From positions 6,904-70,903 of the forward strand of contig URDN01000008.1 in NCBI GenBank assembly GCA_900546495.1: a stretch of DNA of 64,000 nt, given 5' to 3'. Source of the stretch: an uncultured Lachnospiraceae bacterium (lineage in GTDB: Bacteria; Bacillota; Clostridia; Lachnospirales; Lachnospiraceae). Under the pieces are notes generated by a model. That model saw only the letters and a program-made list of their open reading frames with translations, was not told where the DNA came from and searched no databases. Shown here in pieces: positions 35,584 through 43,769 of this stretch. Made by a program: the position numbers and the translations under genes. Each line of letters begins with the position of its first letter. Positions within the stretch are counted from its first letter, which is position 1.

Positions 35584-36636
35584 ATGGAAAAGCAGACGCA
35601 GCAAAAATCGTTAGCCTATCCGGAGATCGCATCGTTCTGTAATGAGATGGCAATGATCCTGAAATCAGGTATCTCTGCTCTGGAAGGATTGGAGCTTCTG
35701 ATGGAAGATACCCAAAATGAACTGGAAAAGGAATTACTCAACAGCATGTATCAGACCATGTTGGAAGGCAGCACTTTTGCGGACGCACTGGAGCAGACGC
35801 ACGTATTTCCGACCTATCTGATCCATATGACGGAGATTGGAGAGGAAACCGGCCGGCTGGATGACGTTATGGACTCTCTGGCTGCCCACTACACCCGTGA
35901 GGAGACATTGAGTAAAAATATCCGTAATTCTCTGACCTATCCACTGATCATGATCATTATGATGCTGGTGGTCATTGTGATTCTGATCACAAAGGTAATG
36001 CCGGTATTCCAGCAGGTATTTCAGCAGCTTGGAACAGAAATGACCGGCTTATCCAGAGGTATTTTAATGCTCGGAAACGGACTTTCCCGCTACGCACTGG
36101 TATTTGTTGTCCTGATTGTTGCCATTGTCATCATCGGCATTTACCTGACGCGCACTGAAAAAGGACGAAAACAGCTTGGGAAACTCGGGCACGTCTTCCC
36201 TTTTTCCAGAGAGATCACAGAAAAATCTTCGGTCTGCCGCTTTGCCGGAGCTATGGCACTTGCATTAAAAAGTGGTCTGACACCGGAACGCGGACTGGAA
36301 TTTTCCCAGAACCTGATCGAAGATGAATATTTCCGCGAGAAGATCAAACATTGTGCAGACGAAATGGAACAGGGCACAGACCTCTCTGTAGCACTGGTCA
36401 AATCCAAAGTTTTCACTGGTGTCTATGCACGCATGACCTCTATTGCCGGAAAATCAGGCATGATGGATGAAGTGATGGATCAGATTGCCGACCGCTGCGA
36501 AGATGAGTTAAATGACCGTATCACCTCCTTCATCTCTGTACTGGAACCGACACTGGTCATCATCCTGTCTGTGATCGTGGGAATCATCCTGCTGTCTGTC
36601 ATGCTGCCGCTGCTTGGCATCATGGCCGGATTATAG
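35584..36636 (+). CDS. pilC: Type IV pilus/type II secretion inner membrane protein PilC (GspF)
   Basis: 350 residues with two GspF domains (about 10-130 and 210-335) and three membrane helices. Motifs include FCNEMAMILKSGI..GLELL, THVFPTYLIHMTEIGEETG and FAGAMALALKSGLTPERGLE. It forms the inner-membrane platform for pilus assembly or retraction and binds the cytoplasmic ATPase. It heads a run of pseudopilin-like genes ending in pilT. Confidence 0.9.
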   Translation: MEKQTQQKSLAYPEIASFCNEMAMILKSGISALEGLELLMEDTQNELEKELLNSMYQTMLEGSTFADALEQTHVFPTYLIHMTEIGEETGRLDDVMDSLAAHYTREETLSKNIRNSLTYPLIMIIMMLVVIVILITKVMPVFQQVFQQLGTEMTGLSRGILMLGNGLSRYALVFVVLIVAIVIIGIYLTRTEKGRKQLGKLGHVFPFSREITEKSSVCRFAGAMALALKSGLTPERGLEFSQNLIEDEYFREKIKHCADEMEQGTDLSVALVKSKVFTGVYARMTSIAGKSGMMDEVMDQIADRCEDELNDRITSFISVLEPTLVIILSVIVGIILLSVMLPLLGIMAGL

Positions 36637-36648
36637 GAGGTGTCTGGT

Positions 36649-36987
36649 ATGTTCCAGCAAAAAAATGAACGATTTTATCATGGCAGACGTTCTCATCCCC
36701 TGCGGAACTTATGTCTGTCACTGCTGATATTTTTATGTGTCTGCGGATTGTTTTTCGGAGGGATCTCCCATCTGTCTGCACAGGCAAAACAGGAGCAGAA
36801 AAACAGTCTGGAGAATGCGCTCTGGCGTGGTGTCTCTCAGTATTATGCGCTGGAGGGGCGCTATCCACAGTCCTTGCTGGAGTTGAAAGACACCTGTGGC
36901 ATCCAATATGATACAGATTCATTTTTTGTAGATTATCAGATTGCAGGAGCCAATCTTCTGCCGGATATTACAGTTATTGAACGTTAG
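36649..36987 (+). CDS. Small membrane-anchored pseudopilin-like protein
   Basis: 112 residues from ATG 36649, 8 bases after TAGGAGG. One N-terminal membrane helix (about 22-43) is followed by a helical stretch (QAKQEQKNSLENALWRGVSQYYALEGRYPQSLLEL). That stretch matches the pilin pattern in which an N-terminal alpha helix runs into 'YYaleGrYP.sl..L'. A classical prepilin cleavage site (G-F-x-x-x-E) is absent. Likely a minor component of the pilus system. Confidence 0.65.
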   Translation: MFQQKNERFYHGRRSHPLRNLCLSLLIFLCVCGLFFGGISHLSAQAKQEQKNSLENALWRGVSQYYALEGRYPQSLLELKDTCGIQYDTDSFFVDYQIAGANLLPDITVIER

Positions 36988-36998
36988 GAGGAAGGAAT

Positions 36999-37484
36999 AT
37001 GAGAGAACAAACCGAACGGAAACATGTCATTGATTTTCTGTTTCCTCTTGCGCTCTTTTTTGTACTGACTGCCACTTCGGTCGCACTGGTTGTTCTGGCT
37101 TCGGGAACTTACAGTCGTCAGGTTCAGGACTCTGAAGATTCTTTTGTCAGTCGCACGGCGCTGTCTTATGTGATGGAAAAGATTCATCAGGCAGACGAGT
37201 ATGGTGCTGTTTATGCAGGGACATTTGACGGTCAGGATGCCATCGTGATCTGCCAGACATATTCTGAACAGACTTATATGACCTACCTCTATGAATATGA
37301 TGGCTACCTGCGGGAGCTTTTTATTCAGGATGGCGTGGATGCAAAAGCCTCCGATGGACGCAGGATTCTCGCATCGGACAGTTTTTCCTTTGAAGAATCT
37401 CAGGAAGGATTGTTCCATCTGTATTGTACAAACAAAGACGGCAGTATTTCCGATACCTATGTCAGTATCAAAAGTACGTCGTAA
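36999..37484 (+). CDS. DUF4860-like membrane protein of the type IV pilus operon
   Basis: 161 residues: a short basic N-terminus, one membrane helix (about 12-36), and a mixed alpha/beta extracellular domain (..SRTALSYVMEKIHQADEYGAVY..). I place it with the DUF4860 proteins, seen in clostridial pilus-like operons, from memory of the pattern. It follows the preceding gene by 11 bases. Likely pseudopilin-like; no catalytic motif. Confidence 0.6.
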   Translation: MREQTERKHVIDFLFPLALFFVLTATSVALVVLASGTYSRQVQDSEDSFVSRTALSYVMEKIHQADEYGAVYAGTFDGQDAIVICQTYSEQTYMTYLYEYDGYLRELFIQDGVDAKASDGRRILASDSFSFEESQEGLFHLYCTNKDGSISDTYVSIKSTS

Positions 37485-37500
37485 CACATAGGAGAATGCT

Positions 37501-37947
37501 ATGAAAGGAACACCTGCAAAACGTTCCAGTTTGTTTTTGCTGGAACTGATCATTGCAATTTTATTTTTCAGTCTGACCTCAGCGGTCTGTGTGCAGATTT
37601 TTGTCCGGGCGCATCTGATCAGTCATCAGACACAGGAACTGAATATGGCATTGGAAAAAGTATCCGGATTTTCTGAAGTATTCCTTGCCGGGGATTCTTT
37701 TTCTGAGCTGCTGCCGGAAAATACCGATGGTTTCAAAAACGCGGACGGTTCTGCCGAGTATGTCGTATCTTACGATGAAAACTGGCAGATCTGCACTTCA
37801 TCAGACGCCGCTTATCAGGTTCAGATTCAGATAGAGCCTCAGGGGGCTTTGCTGCACGGCACTTTTACCGCGCGCACTGCTTCGGATACAGATGATACAG
37901 CTATCATTTATTCCATGGAAACGGATTATTGTCCGGAACCGGAATAA
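37501..37947 (+). CDS. Pseudopilin-like protein with N-methylation-like helix
   Basis: 148 residues. The N-terminus RSSLFLLELIIAILFFSLTSA resembles a type IV prepilin helix with a Glu near position +5 of the mature form (LLELIIAIL), though the pre-cleavage Gly is replaced. The C-terminal domain is a beta-rich pilin-like head. It is part of the pilC-pilT operon and is probably a minor pilin. Confidence 0.65.
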   Translation: MKGTPAKRSSLFLLELIIAILFFSLTSAVCVQIFVRAHLISHQTQELNMALEKVSGFSEVFLAGDSFSELLPENTDGFKNADGSAEYVVSYDENWQICTSSDAAYQVQIQIEPQGALLHGTFTARTASDTDDTAIIYSMETDYCPEPE

Positions 37948-37965
37948 TAAGGAGGTAAGCAATCA

Positions 37966-38421
37966 ATGAAAAAGAAAAAACATGCTTCCCAACCGGGGTT
38001 TCAGATTGGAACCTCTTATCTGCTGGTGATTTTTATCGTCCTATGTCTGGTCACGTTTGCTGCGCTCTCTCTGTCCAGTTCACTGAGAGATCAGTCTTAT
38101 ACAAAAAAACTGGCCGCACATCAGACCGCTTATGCCAGCGCCAGTTCACAGGCTTCCGCACGTCTGGCACAGATTGATGCTGCCTTAAAAGAATCAGATG
38201 CTGCTGTCGCCCTGCAAAACCTCAGTGATGTCATTGTCACAGAAGAAACCGATGGTCTGCAGATTGACTACACGGTCCTGGTAACCGACAGTCAGCAGCT
38301 GGAAGTTACGATACTTGCTGATCCGGACAACCATTCCAGACGGATTCTTCGCTGGAAAGAAGCTGCAACCTCTGACTGGGAAGCACAGACAACACTTCCA
38401 GTCATTGGAAGTGATCAATAA
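37966..38421 (+). CDS. PilX-like membrane-anchored protein
   Basis: 151 residues with a basic start, a membrane helix at about 18-40 (SYLLVIFIVLCLVTFAALSL), then a long amphipathic helix and a small beta domain. The layout resembles PilX-type minor pilins (N-terminal ..QPGFQIGTSYLLV..). AGGAGG is 9 bases before the ATG. It is the last gene before a 130-base spacer that precedes pilT. Confidence 0.55.
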   Translation: MKKKKHASQPGFQIGTSYLLVIFIVLCLVTFAALSLSSSLRDQSYTKKLAAHQTAYASASSQASARLAQIDAALKESDAAVALQNLSDVIVTEETDGLQIDYTVLVTDSQQLEVTILADPDNHSRRILRWKEAATSDWEAQTTLPVIGSDQ

Positions 38422-38480
38422 GTAGTCCTATTAAAAATCAGATACAATCGCTCTGATGCCATCTGATATCATGATATTAT

Positions 38481-38492
38481 TTTGTATACAAA
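38481..38492. promoter_or_regulatory. Palindrome TTTGTATACAAA before pilT
   Basis: Perfect 12-base palindrome in the AT-rich spacer ahead of pilT. It has the form of a GntR-type operator (GTATAC core) but is AT-rich enough to arise by chance. No clear promoter is assigned. Confidence 0.3.
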
Positions 38493-38552
38493 TATTATAT
38501 CGCCATAATAAAGTTACAGAATTACAAAGTTACAGAAAGGTGCATGTTTATT

Positions 38553-39608
38553 ATGAAAGTTACTGATTTACTGCAAAAAGCAGTTGCCGATCATGCATCG
38601 GATATTTTTATCATCGCCGGTCTTCCGCCTTCCTATCGTGCAAATGGACGGATTCTTCGCGAACATGAAGAAAAACTGATGCCAAAAGAGACACAGATCT
38701 GTGTCGAAGAAATCTACGAATTAGCCGGAAATCGTGATATTTCCAATCTGTTAAAACGCGGAGATGACGATTTTTCCTTCGCGATTCCGGGACTTTCCCG
38801 CTTCCGTGTCAGTGCCTACAAACAACGTGGTGCACTCTCTGCGGTCATCCGTGTCATTACCTTTGATCTGCCGCACCCGGAGGATATCGGTATTCCGGAT
38901 TCCGTCATGGATTTTTCCAAATTATCCAAAGGTCTGGTTCTGGTCACCGGTCCTGCCGGAAGCGGAAAATCAACCACCCTTGCCTGTCTGGTCAACCAGA
39001 TCAACCATACAATGGAAAAACATATCATCACTCTGGAAGATCCGATCGAATATCTGCATCGCCATGACAAAAGTATTGTCAGTCAGCGTGAGATCAATAT
39101 CGATACGTTAAGCTATGTCAATGCCCTGCGCGCTTCCCTGCGCCAGAGCCCGGATGTCATCCTGCTTGGAGAAATGCGTGATTATGAAACCATCGATGTT
39201 GCCATGACAGCAGCAGAAACCGGTCATCTGGTTTTTTCCACCCTGCATACCATCGGTGCTGCCAATACCATTGACCGTATCATTGACGTTTTCCCTGCCA
39301 ACCAGCAGCGTCAGATTGCTGTTCAGTTATCCATGGTGCTTCAGGCGGTTGTCTCTCAGCAGCTGATTCCGGCAGCAGACGGCACACAGGTTCCTGCTTT
39401 TGAGGTTATGACGGTGACACCTGCGATTCGAAATATGATCCGTGATAATAAAATTCCACAGATTGACGGAACGGTCTACTCTGCGAACAAGGAAGATATG
39501 CATTCCATGGATTACAGTCTGCAACAACTGGTAAAATCAGAGAAAATTACTGTTGAAACGGCACTTTCCTACGCAACCAATCCGGAGATGTTAAAGAAAA
39601 AACTGTAA
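38553..39608 (+). CDS. pilT: Type IV pilus twitching ATPase PilT
   Basis: 351 residues from ATG 38553 (a start at 38544 is only 3 bases from the ribosome site). Walker A GPAGSGKSTTLACLV, Asp box ITLEDPIEYLH, Walker B region VILLGEMRDYETI, and the His box TGHLVFSTLHTIGA are canonical for PilT. It is a cytoplasmic hexameric ATPase normally used for pilus retraction. No PilB extension ATPase, prepilin peptidase or major pilin is in the window, so either they are elsewhere or this PilT is the only motor for the PilC platform. Confidence 0.93.
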   Translation: MKVTDLLQKAVADHASDIFIIAGLPPSYRANGRILREHEEKLMPKETQICVEEIYELAGNRDISNLLKRGDDDFSFAIPGLSRFRVSAYKQRGALSAVIRVITFDLPHPEDIGIPDSVMDFSKLSKGLVLVTGPAGSGKSTTLACLVNQINHTMEKHIITLEDPIEYLHRHDKSIVSQREINIDTLSYVNALRASLRQSPDVILLGEMRDYETIDVAMTAAETGHLVFSTLHTIGAANTIDRIIDVFPANQQRQIAVQLSMVLQAVVSQQLIPAADGTQVPAFEVMTVTPAIRNMIRDNKIPQIDGTVYSANKEDMHSMDYSLQQLVKSEKITVETALSYATNPEMLKKKL

Positions 39609-39612
39609 AAAA

Positions 39613-39668
39613 TACCCGTACGTTACAACATATCAGAAATCTGATAGGTGTAATGTACGGGATTTTTA
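39613..39668 (+). terminator. Terminator after pilT
   Basis: Stem CCCGTAC.TTACA..TATCAGA / TCTGATA..TGTAAT.GTACGGG followed by ATTTTTATT. Strong intrinsic terminator 6 bases past the stop codon. Confidence 0.9.
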
Positions 39669-39979
39669 TTATTTGCATGTATGGCAACTTCATTATGCAT
39701 ACCATCATTTTTTTCGATAAGTTTTATAGCATCATACCATGCGTATCAATATCATATTTCTTCCCCTTCTACGACTGTGTTTATTTTATAATGTTTATCC
39801 ATATAATGTCAATATTATTACTATGGTTTTTCGAAGTTATTGGATACGAGCGTACAATATTTGTATGAATATGTATCTATCTTCGTATTATTTGGCGAAA
39901 AAAGTACTTTCTTTCTGCCTGGGAAAACGCTATAATGGTGTCGTTACTCATTTTATTAACAAACTAAGGAGAGAAAGTT
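39669..39979 (+). other. AT-rich leader region of the purine permease
   Basis: About 310 bases without a gene. A -10-like TATAAT lies at 39931-39936 without a good -35 box; AAGGAG precedes the ATG at 39980. I looked for the purine riboswitch core (the GTTTCTACC and CCG..CTATG signatures) that often precedes this permease family and did not find it. Confidence 0.5.
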
Positions 39980-41362
39980 ATGTTAGAAAAGTTTTTTAAG
40001 CTCAAAGAAAACGGCACGACAGTGAAAACTGAGATTATTGCCGGAATCACAAGCTTCATGACCATGGCATACATTCTGGCAGTCAATCCGAGTATCATGT
40101 CTGCTGCCGGCATGGATCACGGAGCAGTCTTTACTGCTACCGCACTGGCAGCACTGGTCGGTACGCTGGCAATGGCACTTTTTGCCAATTATCCGTTCGC
40201 TCTGGCACCGGGTATGGGATTGAATGCATACTTTGCTTATACCGTAGTTATCGGTATGGGGTACAGCTGGCAGTTCGCTCTGGCAGCCGTATTTGCAGAA
40301 GGTATTATCTTCATCATTCTGTCTCTGACAAACGTACGTGAAGCAATCTTCAACGCAATCCCACAGAACCTGAAATCCGCAGTCAGCGTTGGTATCGGTC
40401 TGTTCATCGCATTTATCGGTCTGCAGAACGCACACATCGTTATCGGCGGTTCCACACTGCTTCAGTTATTCTCTGTAGACAAATACAATCAGGTAAACGG
40501 TGTAACAGCTACTTTTAATGATGTAGGAATCACTGTTTTACTTGCAATCATCGGTATCATTATCACCGGTGCTCTGGTTATCAAAAATGTCAAAGGAAAT
40601 ATCCTTTGGGGAATCCTGATCACATGGGGACTTGGTCTGATCTGTCAGGCAATCGGTCTTTACGTTCCGAACCCGGAACTTGGTTTCTACAACCTGCTTC
40701 CGGATTTCAGCAACGGTCTGTCTATCCCAAGTATCGCTCCGATCTTCTGTAAGATGGATTTCTCCGGTATCTTATCACTGAATTTTGTTGTCATCCTGTT
40801 TGCGTTCCTGTTCGTAGATATGTTTGATACCATCGGAACTCTGATCGGTGTATCTACAAAAGCCGGTATGCTTGATAAAGACGGCAAACTTCCACGTATC
40901 AAAGGCGCATTACTTGCAGATGCCGTTGGTACTACAGCAGGTGCGGTTCTCGGTGTTTCCACTACCACAACATTCGTAGAGAGTGCTTCCGGTGTATCCG
41001 AAGGTGGCAGAACAGGTCTGACCTCCATCACAACAGCTGTACTGTTTGGTCTGTCTCTGCTGTTATCCCCGATTTTCCTTGCCATCCCGTCCTTCGCGAC
41101 CGCTCCGGCACTGGTAATCGTAGGATTCTACATGCTGACAAACGTTACAAACATCAACTTCAATGATGTCATTGAGGCAATTCCATGTTATATCTGTATT
41201 CTGGCAATGCCGTTCTTCTACAGCATTTCCGAAGGTATCTCCATGGGCGTTATCTCTTATGTTGTATTAAACGTTATCACAGGTAATGCAAAGAAAAAGA
41301 AGATCAGTCTGCTAATGTATATTTTAGCGGTGCTGTTCATATTGAAGTACATTTTCCTGTAA
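39980..41362 (+). CDS. NCS2-family purine permease, AzgA/PbuG type
   Basis: 460 residues, about 12-14 membrane helices. Typical AzgA-group motifs are present: KTEIIAGITSFMTMAYILAVNP, ALAPGMGLNAYFAYTVV, SVGIGLFIAFIGLQNA, and VSTTTTFVESASGVSEGGRTGL. These are proton-coupled importers of adenine, guanine or hypoxanthine. It stands alone between the pilT terminator and a conserved-loop hairpin. Exact base specificity is not readable. Confidence 0.92.
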   Translation: MLEKFFKLKENGTTVKTEIIAGITSFMTMAYILAVNPSIMSAAGMDHGAVFTATALAALVGTLAMALFANYPFALAPGMGLNAYFAYTVVIGMGYSWQFALAAVFAEGIIFIILSLTNVREAIFNAIPQNLKSAVSVGIGLFIAFIGLQNAHIVIGGSTLLQLFSVDKYNQVNGVTATFNDVGITVLLAIIGIIITGALVIKNVKGNILWGILITWGLGLICQAIGLYVPNPELGFYNLLPDFSNGLSIPSIAPIFCKMDFSGILSLNFVVILFAFLFVDMFDTIGTLIGVSTKAGMLDKDGKLPRIKGALLADAVGTTAGAVLGVSTTTTFVESASGVSEGGRTGLTSITTAVLFGLSLLLSPIFLAIPSFATAPALVIVGFYMLTNVTNINFNDVIEAIPCYICILAMPFFYSISEGISMGVISYVVLNVITGNAKKKKISLLMYILAVLFILKYIFL

Positions 41363-41392
41363 ATTCAATTTAAAATTTCTATCATGAATTAA

Positions 41393-41459
41393 GAAAAATC
41401 GTGAGATTTTGTCTTCTCAGCTAACAATCGCTTTCGAAGAAAAAATCTCACGATTTTTC
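41393..41459. terminator. Conserved-loop hairpin, copy 4, end of the purine permease gene
   Basis: Arms AAAAATCGTGAG / CTCACGATTTTT and inner stem ATTTTGTCTTC / GAAGAAAAAAT, with the single G.A mismatch, around loop TCAGCTAACAATCGCTTTC. It starts about 31 bases past the permease stop codon and ends in T5. Confidence 0.85.
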
Positions 41460-41613
41460 ATTTACGTTACGACAGAAATATACCAATCCCCTCATTCATA
41501 TTATGGTAAAGATAGACATGTTTTTACATCTATGCTGTATATGACAGGTATTATTTCTGCCACAGTTCCTTAGTCTGCAAAGGAAGCTATTGTAACAATT
41601 TACACAGTGTAAA

Positions 41614-41686
41614 TAAAGACCTCTGAGCATTTTTTTCCGGAAAGTGATTGTTAGCTGACGGAACAAAATGCTCAGAGGTCTTTTTC
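41614..41686. terminator. Conserved-loop hairpin, copy 5, end of the metallo-hydrolase gene
   Basis: Arms AAAGACCTCTGAGCAT / ATGCTCAGAGGTCTTT, inner stem TTTTTTCCGG / CGGAACAAAA, loop GAAAGTGATTGTTAGCTGA. The minus-strand loop is TCAGCTAACAATCACTTTC. It is 14 bases from the stop codon at 41700 and lies in the opposite orientation to copy 4, about 160 bases away. Confidence 0.85.
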
Positions 41687-41699
41687 AATACCCCCAAAT

Positions 41700-42449
41700 T
41701 TAAAAACACGGCATTTCGTCATCGATCCATGCCATATGTTCTGGAATTTCTACGTCTTCCCCGTATATTCCGGTGAACCGTTCCACTGCCTGCATCCCGA
41801 TCATCCAATAATGACAGGTATCGTCTTCCTGTTCCGGCAGATGATACAAAACGATCCGGTCCGCATCCAGTGTATGAATACATTCCATTCCACGCTCACT
41901 GCCAAGCTGATACAGATTCACAAAGGCAATATCGATATGATATGCATAACGATGAAATGCTGCCGCATCTTCCACACCAAGGACACCGTCACCAGACACA
42001 AAAAATGCTTCATTTCCCATTTTGACCAAAAACGTCTCATGTGGATCGTTTTTCCATGGTTCCCCACCGTCGTGAATGGTCCGTCGGGCAATGATCTCTG
42101 CATTTTTAATATGCAGACGACACATATCATCCCCAAGGTCATGAACCTCTGCATTGGAGGATTCCCAGTCTGGTGCATATACGGTAAGCTTCCGTCCACT
42201 TTCGGTCATTTGACTGCAATATGCCGCCGTCAGCTGTTCCTGATAATGATCCGGATGACGATGAGTAAAAAGCAATCCATCCACTTGTTGTAAAATTCCG
42301 TGGCATTGCCTCAGGTCCGCGACCCATGCCTCCGGCATGGCAGACATTCCCACTTTACTTCCGTCATAAATGCCATCGATCAGAATGCCGGTACCGTTCC
42401 GATAAAAAAACAGACCGGCATTTCCGATATGAAAAATAGCTGTTTCCAT
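41700..42449 (-). CDS. Metallo-beta-lactamase-fold hydrolase
   Basis: 249 residues with the MBL signature THRHPDH (HxHxDH), a His in TIHDGGEP, an Asp in VSGDGVLG and further metal-type positions. This defines a binuclear metal hydrolase fold of unknown substrate. It lies 21 bases behind the lipoate ligase gene and is probably the last gene of that transcript. A functional link with lipoate or CoA-thioester metabolism is only suggested by position. Confidence 0.8.
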   Translation of the reverse strand: METAIFHIGNAGLFFYRNGTGILIDGIYDGSKVGMSAMPEAWVADLRQCHGILQQVDGLLFTHRHPDHYQEQLTAAYCSQMTESGRKLTVYAPDWESSNAEVHDLGDDMCRLHIKNAEIIARRTIHDGGEPWKNDPHETFLVKMGNEAFFVSGDGVLGVEDAAAFHRYAYHIDIAFVNLYQLGSERGMECIHTLDADRIVLYHLPEQEDDTCHYWMIGMQAVERFTGIYGEDVEIPEHMAWIDDEMPCF

Positions 42450-42470
42450 GCTTTTCTCCCACTGATAAAA

Positions 42471-43472
42471 TTACTCTGTCAGCAGGCAGATAAAGGCATC
42501 TTTATCCAGATGACTGTAGCAGGATTCCAGATCAAAGTCTTTCAGACGATCTGTCAGTGCCTCCGGCTGCAGCGGACATCCCTTTAACGTTTCCTGCAGT
42601 TCTTCGGTATCACCATTTCCAAAATAATCACCAAAACTGCGATATTCCATAATACAGCCATGTTCTACATTCATGCTGATTTCAATCTGTCCGCAACCCT
42701 CGATTCTTCGTTTTTTCTGTACGGAAAACTCCGGTGATTCACCATAATTCCATTCCCATGTATTGTAACGTTCTTTCTGAATCTGCCGGATGCGTTTTAA
42801 CTCTTCTTCGCTCAGATGGTGGATTTCCACGTCTTCGCCCTGAACCATGTACTGTTTTAAGATGTTTTTAAAAGTCTCCATATCCATATCTGCCGGCGCG
42901 TACGGTTTGATATTGGTCACACGGCTTTTGACGGATTTGAATCCTTTTGATTCGTATTTATCATTGGAAACCTGCAATGCTTTCGATACCACAGACAGAT
43001 CCGAGTCAAACATCAGTGTTCCGTGGTGCATAATTCTTCCATGCTTGATGTACTGAGAATTACCGGAAAATTTCTTTCCGTCAATCGTAATGTCATTTCT
43101 TCCGCTGACTTCTGCCCTGACACCAATCTGCTCCAGTGTATTGACCACTGGGGTACAAAATGCATGGAGGTTCAATTTTTCCATATCTCCGGTATCCGCA
43201 ATAAAGGTAAAATTCACATTTCCCATGTCGTGATAAACTGCCCCGCCCCCGGACAGTCTGCGTACTACCGTGATTCCATGCTCTCTGACATACGCCTGAT
43301 TGATCTCCTGCGCCGTATTCTGGTGTTTACCCACGACAATTGTATTATGATTCTGCCATAACCAGAAATACTCTCTGTCATTTGGCATTTCATCAAATAC
43401 ATACTGCTCCAGTGACAGATTAAATCTCGGATCATTTGAGTTACTCGCGATAAAAACTACTTTTTTTCCCAT
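42471..43472 (-). CDS. lplA: Lipoate-protein ligase
   Basis: 333 residues with the ligase core (RRLSGGGAVYHDMGNVNFTF, GRNDITIDGKKFSGNSQ) and a C-terminal accessory domain (about 250-333), as in LplA. It attaches lipoate to the lysine of E2/E3 lipoyl domains. The start at 43472 has AAGGAG 7 bases upstream; a longer reading from 43529 has none. It follows the dehydrogenase genes, whose E2 and E3 both carry lipoyl domains to be modified, so its role there is clear by pathway logic. Confidence 0.92.
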   Translation of the reverse strand: MGKKVVFIASNSNDPRFNLSLEQYVFDEMPNDREYFWLWQNHNTIVVGKHQNTAQEINQAYVREHGITVVRRLSGGGAVYHDMGNVNFTFIADTGDMEKLNLHAFCTPVVNTLEQIGVRAEVSGRNDITIDGKKFSGNSQYIKHGRIMHHGTLMFDSDLSVVSKALQVSNDKYESKGFKSVKSRVTNIKPYAPADMDMETFKNILKQYMVQGEDVEIHHLSEEELKRIRQIQKERYNTWEWNYGESPEFSVQKKRRIEGCGQIEISMNVEHGCIMEYRSFGDYFGNGDTEELQETLKGCPLQPEALTDRLKDFDLESCYSHLDKDAFICLLTE

Positions 43473-43590
43473 GTCTTCTCCTTTAGTCTTTCTTTTATTG
43501 CTTTTTAACAGGAAATTATCCTTCTTCACTCAGGTTTATTTTATCATACATTCCATATATGTTCGATAGATTTTTCCTGAATTTCCAAAT

Positions 43591-43661
43591 TGCAAAAGTT
43601 CACATATCAGATTTTCAATACTGCAAAAGTTCTCCTGTCAGCTTCTCAATACTGCAAAAGG
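43591..43661. repeat. 31-bp tandem repeat upstream of lplA
   Basis: Two and a quarter copies of a 31-base unit beginning TGCAAAAGTTC and ending TCAATAC (43591-43621, 43622-43652, partial 43653-43661). The copies differ at a few positions. It lies between the cat2 terminator and the lplA start, in the likely promoter region of lplA, and may be a binding-site array. Confidence 0.7.
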
Positions 43662-43690
43662 AACCACCGCTGCCGATGGTTCCTTTTGGA
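43655..43690 (-). terminator. Terminator after the CoA-transferase gene
   Basis: Minus-strand stem AAGGAACCA / TGGTTCCTT with loop TCGGCAGCGG and following TTTTGC. It lies 80 bases past the stop at 43770 and should separate the dehydrogenase operon from lplA at least partly. Confidence 0.75.
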
Positions 43691-43769
43691 AAGAGGGTTA
43701 GATAAGGGTTTTGAATATATTTCTCTGTTATCAGAGAGGGATGGCGTCCTTTTTCTGAAACTCATATAT

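Noticed and set aside
39669..39979. Possible purine riboswitch before the purine permease
   Set aside because: Expected from the gene family, but the conserved junction and loop sequences are not present. The CCATA..TATGG pairing there is too AT-rich to mean much.
2522..41686. DNA uptake sequences of the Neisseria type
   Set aside because: Those are inverted pairs forming the stem. Here the conserved part is the loop, only a handful of copies are seen, and no complete uptake system is present.
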